A DNA stretch of 64,000 nt from Diadophis punctatus similis (lineage: Eukaryota > Chordata > Lepidosauria > Squamata > Dipsadidae), in assembly GCA_023053685.1 (NCBI GenBank), contig JALIGW010000002.1, positions 44,027,778-44,091,777 on the forward strand, in the 5' to 3' direction. Position 1 is the first letter of the stretch. Every line of letters starts with the position of its first letter. The notes under the pieces were generated by a model. It was not told the origin of the DNA. It ran no database searches and was given only the letters and a program-made list of their open reading frames with translations. Positions 1-11,761 of this stretch are shown here, one piece after another. Position numbers and translations under genes: made by a program.

Positions 1-95
1 TGAGCCTGGTGAGATTTGAACTGACAAATTGCAGGCAGCTAACACTCAGCAGAAGTAGCCTGCAGTACTGCACTAACCACTGCACCACCATGGCT
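1..95 (-). repeat. tRNA-derived SINE, 5' part
   Basis: Read on the minus strand, this is the head of the same squamate SINE seen at 31.72, 41.85 and 20.37 kb: a start resembling 'gccatggtggtgcagtggttag', then a box-B-like 'gttcaaatctcacc'. The 3' half is missing because the window starts here. Confidence 0.7.
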
Positions 96-432
96 CATAT
101 GTTCATGGGTTAGGACCTGTATACCTTGACTACCTTTCTCCAGATGTTTCTGCATTCCAGTAAGACCTGGCAGTGTCAGTATGCTTCAGATTCCATCAGT
201 AAAGCAGTGCCATTTTGCAGGATATCAGAGATGGGCTATTGCCTTACTGCAGCCCAATATCAGACACAAGCTCTCACAATGGAATGATCTCATGATGAGG
301 ATGATGGATTCCCTAAGAATCACAGTCACATTCATAAGCCTTAGGTCTCATTTATTTACATTCCATTTTACTTCTCATTTGTTTTTTTTTATGAGTAAAG
401 TCATAACAATGCATGTGCTTATGGATTCTAAT

Positions 433-674
433 CAAGGATGGTTTTCACTTACCTTCCCTACTGATTTGCAAATGTGAGTGTGCACCACCTCTGCACATGC
501 GCATGGCCTCCTGTGCATGTGCCTTAGTCGTGCGTGAGCCTTCCGTGCATGCGCCTGGCCTCAAAAATGTGCACAAATAGGATAGAATAGAACTGGGGCA
601 GGTTGACAGGCCCACCTGCAATTTCCGCTACCGGTTCGGGCGAACCGGACCGAACCGGCTGAATAACACCTCTG
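433..674. mobile_element. Non-autonomous hAT-type element with 8-bp TSD
   Basis: The exact 8-bp direct repeat attctaat flanks it (425-432 and 675-682), as expected for hAT insertions. The ends are inverted and related: left caaggatggttttcac, right ending aataacacctctg. The interior is rich in CpG and 'gcatgcgc'-like motifs and carries the 'accggttcgggcgaaccgg' palindrome near 634-655 that recurs in other copies here. There is no coding capacity. Confidence 0.75.
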
Positions 675-682
675 ATTCTAAT

Positions 683-1722
683 GATTGTGAGTCACAATCC
701 CTACTAAAGGTGTGGCTGACACTATTCTCTGAAATTCTGACACCACTCTCTGAAATTCACACTGTTGTGTTTTTCAGCAGGTTTTGGGACACAGGATTTC
801 TAACCCCATTTTACTATATGGCTACAATGGTGTGTGGCTGTTTTTCTTATTCCATCTTGGGCTGAGGGGGAACTCCAACCCCATGTGGATATTGACTATT
901 CATTGTTATTTGCTTGGTTTGTTTTTCCTTTGGATTTTTAAAATATTAATAAAGTACTGTGACTCAGATTGGATATAAATCTCTTAAATAAGCAATTAAT
1001 TAACCTGCAGACCTAGGAGTGGCTTCTCCTAGCAATAAATTGTGTAGCAACAATCACTATCGTTAAACAGGGAAATCACACCACATTTATTCAGGTCTGT
1101 TCATCTCAAAAAGCAATTCATGCCATGTAGAATTCTTGATATAATTCTAGAAACTGCCAATATTATACTAATATTATAAAATCCTGTAGGCTTGGTATCT
1201 GTCATCCCAAGAACCTCTCTTTTCATTCTAAATATATTCAGAGTAAAGGTGTGCTTTTGAAAAACAACATAATTTTTATATTGCAAGGCAGAGAAGAAGG
1301 AAGGAAGGCAGCCATTCTACATCTTCTGGATAATTTCATTGCATTGGGCAACATAGCAAGACTTAAATAAGGTAGGAAAAGCATGGTTTCTGAATTCTTC
1401 CTAATCGCTTGACACTCAATGGTCATCAAAGATACATGTAGTTGTTTCTGTGTAACCAAATAACATGGTGTGTGTGGTGTGCATATACACTTTGTCTCTA
1501 AATCTAATTCAAGTGACTGCATATGGTTTGCCTCTATGTGAGTCTAATCATGATAGGGTGCTAGATGTTGCATCTGTGTTTATATGTTTCTGCCCTCCGC
1601 TCACATTGTATCTATGTTTATGTATATTGAGGAGTATAGGGAAAGCTATATAGGCCTCACTGTTGTTCATGTAGCCAGGAAGCAGAAGGGCTGGATGAGG
1701 AAATCACAAAGCAGCATTTGGA
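683..1722. other. Intergenic, no recognisable gene
   Basis: AT-rich sequence. The short open frames here have no recognisable domain and no splice context. I see nothing in this stretch I can name. Confidence 0.5.
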
Positions 1723-1727
1723 CCCAC

Positions 1728-2205
1728 TGTAAGGTCTGGCCTCTCCCCCTTATTCAAGAAAGTAAAGATTCTTGAAACTTAGCGTTTCAAAAGGAACCTT
1801 TTATTGAACAGGGGTGATAGCAGGATGAAAGAAAAGCAGGCTCCAAGATCTCTCAGGTGATACAGTTAGAATTAAGGAATTAGAGACCCCTCCCAACAGT
1901 CTGATGTGGATTCAGCCAATCCGCAGGTGTGAAGATGTTATTGTACCGGCCGCCCTGAGAACGCAATAAGGGAACTTTCTCGGGGTCATCCTCTGCCAGC
2001 TTTCAGCTGATGCAACCCACATGGCCCTCCCTCCCCTTACATTCCCCAAAAGGTGCGAACACCCAGAGCGCTGAGGCACCAGGTGGAAAGTTATAAACAA
2101 TAAGGCACAGGGTATAGGATATATATGGGTTAGAGCAAGTATACTATATAAAGTGACCCAGGTCCCACCTTCCCCTGAAGAAATGGCAGAACCACGGATC
2201 TGACA
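1728..2205 (-). mobile_element. Solo LTR of an LTR retroelement, with 5-bp TSD
   Basis: A 478-bp block starts TG and ends CA and is flanked by the exact 5-bp duplication cccac (1723-1727 and 2206-2210). On the minus strand it has a TATA-like 'ctttatatagt' (about 2144-2154) and an AATAAA poly(A) signal (about 1801-1807) near its 3' end, so U3-R-U5 order is clear. No internal retroelement sequence adjoins it, so it is a solo LTR left by LTR-LTR recombination. The element class (gypsy or ERV-like) cannot be told from the LTR alone. Confidence 0.75.
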
Positions 2206-2210
2206 CCCAC

Positions 2211-3055
2211 TGTCTAAAAGTGAGACAGTGAGATCCAATCAAGTTCAATCTTTTATTTGCTTGCACCTAATAGACGGAATCTTGCCAAACTAAAGTTACA
2301 ATTTTCTAAGCTGCTAAATATCTTCTGAGAGATTCTAGGATGGTTACCCTGAACTACTTCCACTGTCCCCCATCTATCTCAGAACTGCACAGTCTCTTGA
2401 CCCAGGTCTCTTTCTGGGAAAGCTCTGAGCTGACAAAATCCTTCTGCTCTGCTGCTGCAGCAGGTGCACATTCTATCACATCTGGGTCATTTTTAGGTTT
2501 GATCTTTTTCCTACTGGATTGTCCTACCACATCAAATTTGGTCCTGTTACATTTTGTGGGAAATATTCATCACAGCCCAACCTTTTTTGCATAATTTCTT
2601 TCTAACCTTCTCTTGGGGTAAAAAGAAAAAAAGATCAATTCTGTAAGATGGTAAACTTGCAGAAATGCTCCTTTCTTCTTCTTCTTCTTACTCCAAGATC
2701 CTAATTGTGTTACTTTTAAAAGCACACAATTTATTTGAAGAAAGCACATATGCTTTGGGCAACTTTTTTTCCAAGTGGAGGAAACATTGGCTATCTTTCT
2801 AGTATTAATTTCTCTTTCCTATTTTCCTCACCTCTGTTTCTTTCTTTGTAACTTTTTCCCCTGAACTTCTCATTTTTACTTATCATCTTTAATCTCAAGC
2901 AGTAAAAAAGGTTTTGAGTCAATCTGCTTAGTTACAGGTAATTAATTATATATAGTTTAAAAAACAAAAGGCGCAGTGTCTGTGCAAGTCAGGAGGCACT
3001 GCATGGCTAAAATGTCAGGGAGAAATAATAGCAAAAGGTCTTTTCCTGAAAGTAA
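2211..3055. other. Intergenic, no recognisable gene
   Basis: No convincing gene or named repeat. The sequence is AT-rich with a short CTT run near 2673-2688. Confidence 0.5.
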
Positions 3056-4330
3056 TTAGTTAGTTAGTTAATTAATTAATTAATTAATTTGTCAACAAAT
3101 GCAAGAAAACAGGACACATGAAAAAATGGCACAAATAAATGGATATAAAGAAGCAAAAGATAGCCATAAACACATAAAATGAGTACATACAAATGGGTAC
3201 AGTAGGAAAGGGACAGTAGGCACGCTGGTGCGCTTATGCACGCCCCCTTAGGGACCTCTTAAGAAACGTGTAAGGTCCACGGTAGACATTTTAAGGTAAA
3301 AGGTATGGGGGTTAGAGAAACTAACAACAGGATAAAGTAAAGTGTTCCAGACATTTACTACTCTATTTCAGAAGTCGTATTTTCTGCAATCAAGTTTAGA
3401 GTGGATTACATTTAGTTTGCATCTATTGATAGCCCTAGTGTTATTGCGGTTGAAATTAAAGTAGTTGTTAACAGGTAGGGCGTTAAGGTAGATGATCTTG
3501 TGTACTAAGCTTAGGTCAGTACGTAGACGGCATAGTTCAAGGTTATCCAGCCCTAAAATTTCAAGTCTACTGGAATAAGGAATTTTATTGCGAGCAGAGA
3601 AGTTGAGTACTCTTCTTGTAAAATACGTCTCGACCCTCTCTAATGTATTAATGTCTGAAATACAGTGTGGGTTCCAGGCAGGTGAGAAGTATTCAAGGAT
3701 AGGTCTGGCAAAGGTTTTGTATGTCCTAGTTAGAAGTATAACATTACCAGATAAAATACTTCGTAAAATAAGGTTGACAACTCTTGATGCCTTTTTAGCA
3801 ATGTTGTTACAGTGAGCTCTGGGGCTTAGATCTTTTGAAATTAGTACATCAAGGTCCTTGACAGAGTGTGGGTCATCTTTTAGATTGTTTCCGTCCAGCT
3901 TGTATTTGATATTCTGATTTTTATTGCTAATGTGCAGGACTGAGCATTTGTTAGCAGAGATTTGGAGTTGTCAATTGTTTGACCATTCAGATACATAATC
4001 TAGGTCGTTTTGTAGGGTAGTAGAATTGTCTGAAGTGTTAAATAATTTTATTTCATCGGCAAAGAGGATGCAGCTGCTTACAATATGATCACAAAGGTCC
4101 TTTATATAAAGCATAAAGCATGTTGGTCCTAGAATGCTGCCTTGGGGATCACCACTATTAACTGGTGCTTGGTTTGATATAACGTTTCTAATTTTAACTA
4201 CTTGTTGCCTGTTTGATAGGAATGCAGCTATCCACTTGTGCAAGGATCCAGAAATGCCGTAAGAACTTAATTTTATAGCTGTCTTGTTCAAGGCAGCCAG
4301 TGTGCCAGACACTATGTCTTCTCCAAGACC
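3056..4330 (-). mobile_element. 5'-truncated LINE (CR1/jockey group), 3' end and partial reverse transcriptase
   Basis: On the minus strand the segment near 3971-4312 encodes the end of a reverse transcriptase: a HKWIAAFLSNRQQ-like stretch, PQGSILGP, and a catalytic box degraded from FADD to FADE. Downstream lies a C-terminal part seen more clearly, in the other orientation, at 18.73-19.50 kb. The 3' end runs into a TTAA-type simple repeat (3059-3090) after a conserved tail 'tcaacaaatgcaagaaaacagg'. The same tail occurs at 30.4 kb, so three copies of this family are in the window. Several stops and frameshifts make it inactive. Confidence 0.75.
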
Positions 4331-4649
4331 CCTGCTAAGCTAACAATATTCTTTCCTGTCTTCCTCAGAAACCTCAAATTCATTGCAAAACATAAGGGAA
4401 AGATGCTCTACTTCTTGTCAGTCGTCCTTACCTGCCTTCTGAATCTAGAAGTTTATAGCCCAATCTTCTTCCACAGTGTTTTGCTTTGCCTCCCATCTCT
4501 AAATAGTTTGGGGTGTTTCTTGGGTCTCTAGGATGGAAAGATAGAAATAACATTGTGTCCAGATGAGTTTCTCTTGTCCTGGAAATGAGACAGATGCAAA
4601 GAACAAACAATAATGTGGAGAAGAGTATAAAATAAACAATAAACTAAAT

Positions 4650-4850
4650 CAGGGGTCGGTTCTAAATTTTTACTATCGGTTCTGTGGGCGTGGCTTATTT
4701 TGTGGGTGTGGCTTGATGTCTGGTGGGCGTGGCTTCAGGTGGGTGTGGCTTGGTGGTCAGGTGACTCGTGCGTGCTTTGTGATCATGTGACCGGATGGGC
4801 GTGCTTGGTGGTCATGTGACCAGGTGGGCATGGTTTAAATCTGTTAAACA
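4650..4850. mobile_element. hAT-type element fragment
   Basis: Starts with the recurring terminal motif caggggtcggttctaaa and contains repeated 'gtgggcgtggctt' units. I could not find a matching right end, so it is probably truncated by the CR1 fragment that follows. Confidence 0.45.
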
Positions 4851-4861
4851 CATTTAAGAGA

Positions 4862-4945
4862 TTTAACAGAGTTGAAAGAAGGGACCTTGCAAGGTCATCT
4901 AGTCCAACCCCCTGCCTAAGCAGCATTGCAAAAGCACACAAAATG
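4862..4945 (-). mobile_element. CR1 LINE 3'-end fragment
   Basis: Contains 'gttgaaagaagggaccttg' and 'tctagtccaaccccctgcc', the same 3' tail as the two long CR1 copies at 51.2 and 61.5 kb. Only the last 80 or so bases remain. Confidence 0.7.
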
Positions 4946-6242
4946 GCCCCTGCCACAAGCATGAGCCTCACAGAGCAACAAAGAGCTGAAAAAAAGTTTG
5001 GAATAAAATGAAAGTACTCAAAAAGAAAATTATCCATTAAAGTGACTTTATAACAGAATGCTAATATTTGGGGGCTAGGATACAGAATTCAGATCATTCC
5101 AGTTACATTTCTGAAACAGATTGTATAATATGCTTTTTATTTGAAATAGGATCCAACACAACAAATCACTGCTATGAGCATTTACAGATAATGCTTTTTT
5201 CCTTCATGCATAGTCAGTCACAACATGCACTATATGTTGCTAGTGATGCCTACATAAATATATCCCTGTGTTCATTCTAAAGTGAAATGTTTTCTTATGC
5301 ATTATATAGAGAATTAGTTTGTTTCAATTCATCTATGTTTAAGTACAAGCTTTCTTTTTAATTAGGAATTACATGAAGGAATTACATGGAAACCCATGCA
5401 GGCAATTGAGTGGGTTGGCAGAATAAAAATGCTCAGCTCCTCTCTAAATAAGAGAATTGCTGAGAAGTGTGCTTCCAACATAAAATATAGCTCTTCTCCC
5501 ATGAATACAATTCTCCAATAGCTCCTAGGAAAACAATATAAAAATGTACAGGATTTAATTCTGTAAGCCAATAAATGGGAAAACAACAAAATGGAAAGTG
5601 CTGGTTTATGCTCTCAAATATAATTAGTAACTAAGCAAAATCCTAAACATGGATTAATAAGACACATGAAAACCAAAACACGGAGATGTAACTTTATCGT
5701 AATTTACTACCTTCAGCTGAGAATCAGAACTACGGCTCCCAACAGCCCCCGAGGCTTTTATCTTTAAATGGAAGCTAGGTAATTAGAAAGATGATTTAAA
5801 TAACTATGAGAGGAAGCCAGCAATGGAGCTTAAAGGGGACGCGTCTAATTCAGAAGCTTTGGTAAGAAAAGCGGCCGGGAAGGTTGCGAAGTAAGCAGAA
5901 ACCTGGCAACAGGTTCCAGGGTCTGAAAGACAAACATTAGCAGAGTAGCCCATTATTTGTTTTTAAGAAAATGCAGAAATAGTGAGGAAGGAAAATGAAG
6001 TTGGCCAAGTAAAAAGTGTGGAGAACGTGAGTAAAGAAAGGCTGTTCTGGTGAGGCAGAAGCAGCAGGGGGGGGGGGGGGCAGTATTCCTTCTTAACATG
6101 CTCCAAACTGCTGCTGCTGCTACAAGCCCAGCTCTGACTGCAGGCATGCGATTTTGAGGGCAGGCTTTTCCAAGGCCAGTCATAGAGGGAAACAGATGAG
6201 TACCGGACTTCCACCACTCATGCAGGGCTGCAGAGCAGAGAC
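4946..6242. other. Intergenic, no recognisable gene
   Basis: No coding exon or named repeat recognised. The stretch at 5830-6240 is more GC-rich and includes a G15 run near 6067. Confidence 0.45.
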
Positions 6243-6380
6243 AGGGCGAGCGAGCGGCGATGGGGGGGGACCGGTTCGGGGGCATGGCCAGCCAGCTGTT
6301 GCTGCTGGTTCGGCGAACTAGGCCACATGTCCGCTACCGGTCCTCCCGAACTGATTCGAACAAGGAGCATTTCACCCCTG
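6243..6380. mobile_element. hAT-type element fragment (right end)
   Basis: Ends in catttcacccctg, the same right terminus as the palindromic element at 45.46 kb, and contains accggttcggggg and related CpG-rich motifs. The left end is not resolved. Confidence 0.5.
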
Positions 6381-6388
6381 ATGTGTAT

Positions 6389-6390
<2 letters not shown>

Positions 6391-6434
<44 letters not shown>
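6391..6434. repeat. (AC)n microsatellite
   Basis: An uninterrupted AC run of about 22 units directly after the hAT-type end. Confidence 0.95.
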
Positions 6435-6436
<2 letters not shown>

Positions 6437-6621
6437 CTTCTAAAAACTATACACATTCAACCTCACTTACTGCATTTGGAAAAACACACCCAGAGTCCAC
6501 TTTCTGCCACACATTTAACCATAACTTCTGTACATTAGCACATTACACATACCTTCAGATGTACTTCCCTAGTTTGCACATGACTGTTAGAGACAGGAGA
6601 TTTCATGGATTGAGTAAAATG

Positions 6622-6703
6622 TGGTGAAACTCACTTAACAACGCTCTTGCTTAGCAACCAAAATTTTGGGCTCAATTGTGGTCATACGTCAAGGACTATC
6701 TCT
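6622..6703. mobile_element. Fragment of the 'tagtcctt' inverted-repeat DNA element
   Basis: Contains the family's terminal block (aactcacttaacaac, cttagcaacc, tcaaggactatc). It is an end fragment only; full copies are at 24.9 and 33 kb. Confidence 0.6.
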
Positions 6704-6919
6704 GCCTTTCTCTGCATGGCAGCCTTGTCCTAGTAAACTCCTTCTCCTTTCTGGCAATTTTCCTCTCTGTTAGAGGCACCAAAATAATCCAGACAATGTA
6801 AGGTTTCCTGCTGCAGCAGGGGTTGGACTAGATGTCTTCCAGCCCTAAATTGCTGTGCTGTTTCAAAGTGTCTTCTGAAGCCACATCTAGTGGCAGGGTT
6901 TGTGGTACTTCCTTCCTCT

Positions 6920-6924
<5 letters not shown>

Positions 6925-7017
<93 letters not shown>

Positions 7018-7257
7018 CCTCCCTCCCTCCCTCCCTCCCTCCCTTCCTCTTTTCTTTCTTTCTTTTTCTTTTTCTTTCTCTTTCTTTCTCTCTTTCTTTC
7101 TCTATCTTTCTTTCTTTTTCTCTTTGTCTCTTTGTCTCTTTGTCTCTTTCTTTCTTTCTCTTTCTTGTCTCTCTCTCCCTTCCTTCTCCCTTCTCTTTCT
7201 TTCTTTCTCTCTTTCTCTTTCTCTTTCTCTTTCTTTCTTTCTCTCTCTCTCTCTCTT

Positions 7258-7349
<92 letters not shown>
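6925..7349. repeat. Long composite (CT)n / CT-rich / (CA)n microsatellite
   Basis: About 425 bp of almost pure pyrimidine on the + strand: a CT run, a CCCT block, mixed CTTT/CTTTT/GTCT units, another CT run, then CA units to 7349. The long open frames across it on both strands encode only Ser-Leu, Arg-Glu and Thr-His repeats and are not genes. Confidence 0.95.
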
Positions 7350-7351
<2 letters not shown>

Positions 7352-8143
7352 TCTGGGCACAAAGTATCTGTTGTTACAGAAGTTTTAATTTCTCTCTATA
7401 ATACACCTGATACTAATCAATACCCTATCTCGCAACTACGTAAAGCCTATGCATATTTACTTGGCAGTAAGCTTATTCTCTTTCAGTGGGATTTACTCCT
7501 AATAGATACACATGATTGCAGGTAGGCAGCTAGCTCCATTGTTTAATAGCTCTAAGTAAAATATCTACATTAACAAAATTTATACCTAAACAACAGAATA
7601 TAGGAACAAAAAATCATAGCAATAGTCTGAGCTATGCTTTTCTTCTTTAAATGGAAGTACTACCCATTTTAACCAGACATTAAGACTCATTAGTTTGGAA
7701 TACTAGTATGGCTTGCACTGAACTTTGACAGTACTTGTTTTCCTTACAAACTACCTCAACTTTGTTTCCTTTAAATCTTGCTTTCGTTTCACACCAATTG
7801 CTTTGGACCAAGAGCTCCATTTTTAGGAAAGAGAGTAGAGTGGGGGGAAGCCTTTGGAAATAAAAGCACCGCAAGAGAGAAGGGAAAAGGCATGCTCTGG
7901 ATTCCCTGGATTCGGGAAGCCCTCCTCGTTCTCATTCTTTCCAATCCCTTCCCTTCCCACTCCCGGATCCTTCTTCCCCTCTTTCTCCCCCCTCGCTTCC
8001 TTTTGCTTTCAGGGTGGGAGGGAAAACCAAATAAAAACGGAAAGGAGTCAAGGACAGAAAATGGTGCATGGCTGCAAAACAGGAGAAGGGCATTTTTCAG
8101 CTGCTTTCTGGGACTGAAAAGTTGAGGGGACCCAAGCAGGGGT
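7350..8143. other. Intergenic, no recognisable gene
   Basis: Moderately GC-rich near 7820-8130, but no splice signals or known protein motifs were found in its open frames. Confidence 0.45.
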
Positions 8144-8432
8144 GGGTTCTAACTTACCTCGCTGCCAGTTCGCTTCCTCAAGATGGCGACTGCATGCACA
8201 GTGCCAGAAACTCAGCTTCTGCACATGCTCAGAAGAAAAACAAAATAAAATAAAAATAAAATAAAATTCAAAAAAATTTAAAAGAAAGAAAGAAAGCCGA
8301 AAACAAGATGGCGACCACATGCACAGTGCCAGAAACTCAGCTTCTGCACATGCTCAGAAGAAGAAAAAATAAAAAAATTCAAAAAAAATTCAAAAAAAAG
8401 ATGGCGGCGCCCACAGACCGGCACCGACCAAA
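8144..8432. mobile_element. hAT-type element with internal tandem duplication
   Basis: Begins with caggggtgggttctaac, a typical end for these small hAT-type elements. Inside, a unit starting 'aagatggcga' and containing 'cagtgccagaaactcagc' occurs twice (about 8180-8243 and 8306-8362), separated by A-rich spacers. The right terminus and target duplication were not found. Confidence 0.5.
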
Positions 8433-9098
8433 GCCTAAAATTAAACTAGGGGAAAATGTAACCTTTTAAAAATGATGCCAGACATTTCCACTGTTGTCTT
8501 CTGTCTTTGAGTTCATGTTCATTTAGGAAGGAAATCTGTCTGTATCCTGTTACCATATTGACTGCCAGGATTTCAAGTAATTTGATTTCTTTCCTCAATT
8601 GCTCTATGGACATCTGTCCTAAAGTAGATAAAGTTCCCAGACAGAAAACATATATTTTAGTGTGTTTTTGTCACTATTAACATGGTCCTATTTTATGGTT
8701 TTAACACTGATTTGTTATGTTTGAAGTTGATTTAAATTTGAAGTTATTTTTATTTAAAAGATGGCTAAAAATAAAAGAGGGATATGATGGTATGAACTAT
8801 TATCTTTGCTCTTGTGATCATCAATCCAGTGTTTGTAATTTTATTTTTTTAATTCAATAAAAAAAACTGTAAGAAATTAAACAATTGGTGTTTCTTAAAC
8901 ATTTAAATGAACTTCAATGAATGTTTTCTGTTCTTTAAATTATATAATATTTTGACTTGGAAAAATTGCATTCTATTGTAGTACTGAAATTATTAGAGTG
9001 GAATTATCTTAATCAAAACATTGATGCTATTCATTCGATTGAGAAGTGAAAGAGAAGCTTCTGCCCTGTTTAAAAGACTACACGAGCATCCTTGAACA
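8433..9098. other. Intergenic, no recognisable gene
   Basis: AT-rich sequence with nothing recognisable up to the gypsy target duplication at 9099-9103. Confidence 0.5.
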
Positions 9099-9103
9099 GG
9101 AAG

Positions 9104-9377
9104 TGTAAAGTTCTCGGACTTACAACGATGCCAAAACCCAAGCCGGCTGCAAGCCAAGCCTGATTGGCTAAGATGCGAGCAGCCAACAAATGGGAAAAGG
9201 GAGTGTCATGATTGGTTCCCGGTTTGACAGCTCCTGTATAAAAGGAGCTGCCAGCCAGCGAGTTGCGGCTGTTCATTTGATGAAGTTTGTTTGGTGCTGA
9301 AGTTCCAATAAATGTGTTCCTGTTAAATTCCTTGCCTCGCCTCCGTTCCTGTCAGCCCAGGTTTCATGAATGAAACA
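9104..9377 (+). repeat. 5' LTR of the gypsy element
   Basis: TG...CA borders. TATAAAA box at 9237-9243 and AATAAA at 9307-9312, so it can act as promoter and poly(A) site. A primer-binding region should start just after 9377 ('ctggcaactaagatggga'); I could not assign the tRNA. Confidence 0.9.
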
Positions 9378-9556
9378 CTGGCAACTAAGATGGGATCCCT
9401 GACGGAACGGCTGCCTAATTATACCTCGGAGCTGAAGCACTTCTGAGCTGAAGTGCTATCGAGTTAAAGCGTACTCAGCTGAAGCACTATCTAAGTCACT
9501 AGCCAGGCAACGAGAGGTCGCAGGTCTCCTACTGCCAAAGCTCCGTCCTTGTCAGG

Positions 9557-10385
9557 ATGGCTACCTTACCGGCATTCGCGCCTTTTGAGCCAGTACAGAG
9601 ACGCGGGACAATTACCTCACGAGGTTTAATGCGTCCTGAGGGCAAACGATTTCATGGAGCTGTCCAGCACTTGGAAATTGGGCTATTTCCTTAGCTCCTG
9701 CGGCTGTGAGATGTTTGCAACAGCTCGAGCCCTGACAGCACCTCAGCTATTTTACATGGTGCCGTGGGAGACACTTTTAGAGAAGCTGAAGAATCACTAC
9801 ACCCTGGCGCCATCTCGCATTGCAAGGTGGCACGCATTCCGCCAGCGGGCACAAAGAGAAGGGGAGTCCATAAATGAATATATGGCTGCCCTTTGGACTG
9901 CTGCCCTTAATTGTGAGTTCACTGATGTCGACGACCTCCTGCTGGACCAGCTCTTCTGCAGGGTGAGGGACCTGAGGCTCCAGAGGTGCCTATTAGCCCG
10001 CAAAGAGCTGACCCTCCAGACAGCCCTGGATGAACCCATGGCATCCGAACTTTCTGAGAAATCGGCTACAGAAATGCAGAGGTTCCTGCCATCGGCCAAT
10101 CAACCCGGCTGAAGCCAAGCCATCCACCATGAGGAGGCTGACTTGGAAGACCCATCAGATGAGGAGGAGGAAGTAAGTTGCCTCAAGACAATGCGAAAGA
10201 GAGGGGCTACAGTCACAAAAATGCCTCAGACCTCTTGCCTTGGCTGTGGTGGGAACCACAATAGACCTGGTTGTAGGTTCCAAACTGCCATCTGCCGTCA
10301 CTGTGGCAGGAAAGGTCACTTATCCAGAGTATGCAGAGCCACCTTGCCAACCAATGATGTTCCAGCTAAGCCTGCCTACCAATGA
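9557..10385 (+). pseudogene. gag: gypsy gag remnant with CCHC zinc knuckle
   Basis: Gag is the structural protein of the retrotransposon particle. The likely start is the ATG at 9557, but the frame shifts near 9630 before the main readable part (about 9640 onward). That part looks like a capsid region, with RQRAQREGESINEY near 9840-9880. A stop interrupts the frame at about 10110. The same frame then continues through an acidic stretch to a zinc-binding region, including CRHCGRKGHLSRVC (a CX2CX4HX4C knuckle) near 10291-10332, and stops at 10383-10385. It is non-functional as it stands. Confidence 0.85.
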
Positions 10386-10536
10386 AAGACCTATCTGACG
10401 CCACCGACCTGCAGGGATGACTGCTTTTCCATCACAAGAGTTAACCATCCTCACACTATGGCAGTCAGCCAGGCCTCAATGACCACCTCCTCTCACAAAT
10501 TTTACCTCACAGTCAATATCAAAGGGAGGCCTTGCA

Positions 10537-11761
10537 AGATGGAGGTCGACACTGGATCCTCCAAATCCTTGATTTCTTGAGCCACCCTAAACCAACTCAT
10601 GCCTAATTTCAACAAGCAATGGCTCCAACCAAGCCCCATCGCTCTCAAAGATTACCAGGGCAAGCTGATTCCTATTGTGGGCTGCGGGTCCTTCCAGGTA
10701 TCCCAGAAAGCCTTCTCAGGCCACCTGCCTCTCATCATCATGAATGGCCAACTACCAACGCTGCTGAGTCTTTACTGGTTCGCTGCCCTGGGACTCACCC
10801 TGTCTGGCATCCACTCAACCAACCCCGACGTGTTTGACAACTTTGCCACAGAATTCGCAGACATGTTTGACAGCAGCCTTGGTAACTATACGGGAAGCCC
10901 CATTTCCTTTAATTTGGAGCCCCAGGTGGCCCCAATCTGGTTAAAACCCAGGCGAGTCCCGTTAGCACTACAACCAAGGGTAGACTTAGAATTAGATAGG
11001 CTCATCGCCCAGGGGGTGTTGAGGCAGTGGACCACTTAAAATGGGAGACCCCCATAGTCAAACCCCTAAAACAGGATGGCTCTATCAGAATTTGTGCTGA
11101 TTACAAGGGAACCCTAAACAAGGCACTTCAGGCCAGCCCTTACCCTGGGCCAGTGGTGCAGCACCTCCTGCATTCCTTGGGCCAGGGCACTGTGTTTGCC
11201 AAGCTGGATCTTGCCCAGGCTTATCAGCAGCTCCCAGTGGATGAAGCCACTGCTATGGCTCAGACCATCGTCACCCACCAGGGTGCTTTTAAATGCAAGC
11301 GCCTCCAGTTTGGTGTCAGTGTTGCCCCTGGTATATTCCAGAGCCTTATGGAAAGGTTGCTCCAAGGACTGCAGGGGGTGGTTCTCTACTTCGATGATGT
11401 ATTAATCTCCACCTCCAATCAGGCTGACCTCCTCTGCAAACTGAGGGCTGTTCTCCTACGTTTTAGGCAGGCTGGGCTAAAACTAAGGAAAGACAAGTGT
11501 AAAATTAGGGTGCCCATGGTTGAATTTTTAGGCTTCCTAATTGATGCCTCCGGCATCCATCCCACTCCTTCCAAAGTGGATGCCATTAAGTGGGCTCCAG
11601 CCCCCCCCCCGTCAAGGGCACAGCTTCAGGCTTTCTTGGGCCTGCTCAATTTTTATGCCATCTTCCTGCCACATAAGGCTTCAGTGGCTGAGCCATTACA
11701 CCAGCTGTTGGATGCCAAGGCTGCCTGGAGCTGGGGTCCTGTGGAAGCTAGGGCCTTCTAA
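10537..11761 (+). pseudogene. pol: gypsy pol remnant: protease and reverse transcriptase
   Basis: The retroviral-type aspartic protease is marked by a DTGSS active site near 10548-10562, followed within a few residues by a stop at 10578-10580. The frame changes near 11030. Reverse transcriptase follows, with the LDLAQAYQQ motif near 11204-11230, the QFGV region near 11308 and the catalytic YFDD at about 11388-11399, then the FLGFLI block near 11527. A stop at 11759-11761 ends the long frame. Catalytic residues are intact but the reading frame is not. Confidence 0.9.

Noticed and set aside
6828..7525. Long open frames on both strands over the CT/CA tract
   Set aside because: They translate only to Ser-Leu, Arg-Glu and Thr-His runs and follow the microsatellite exactly; not genes.
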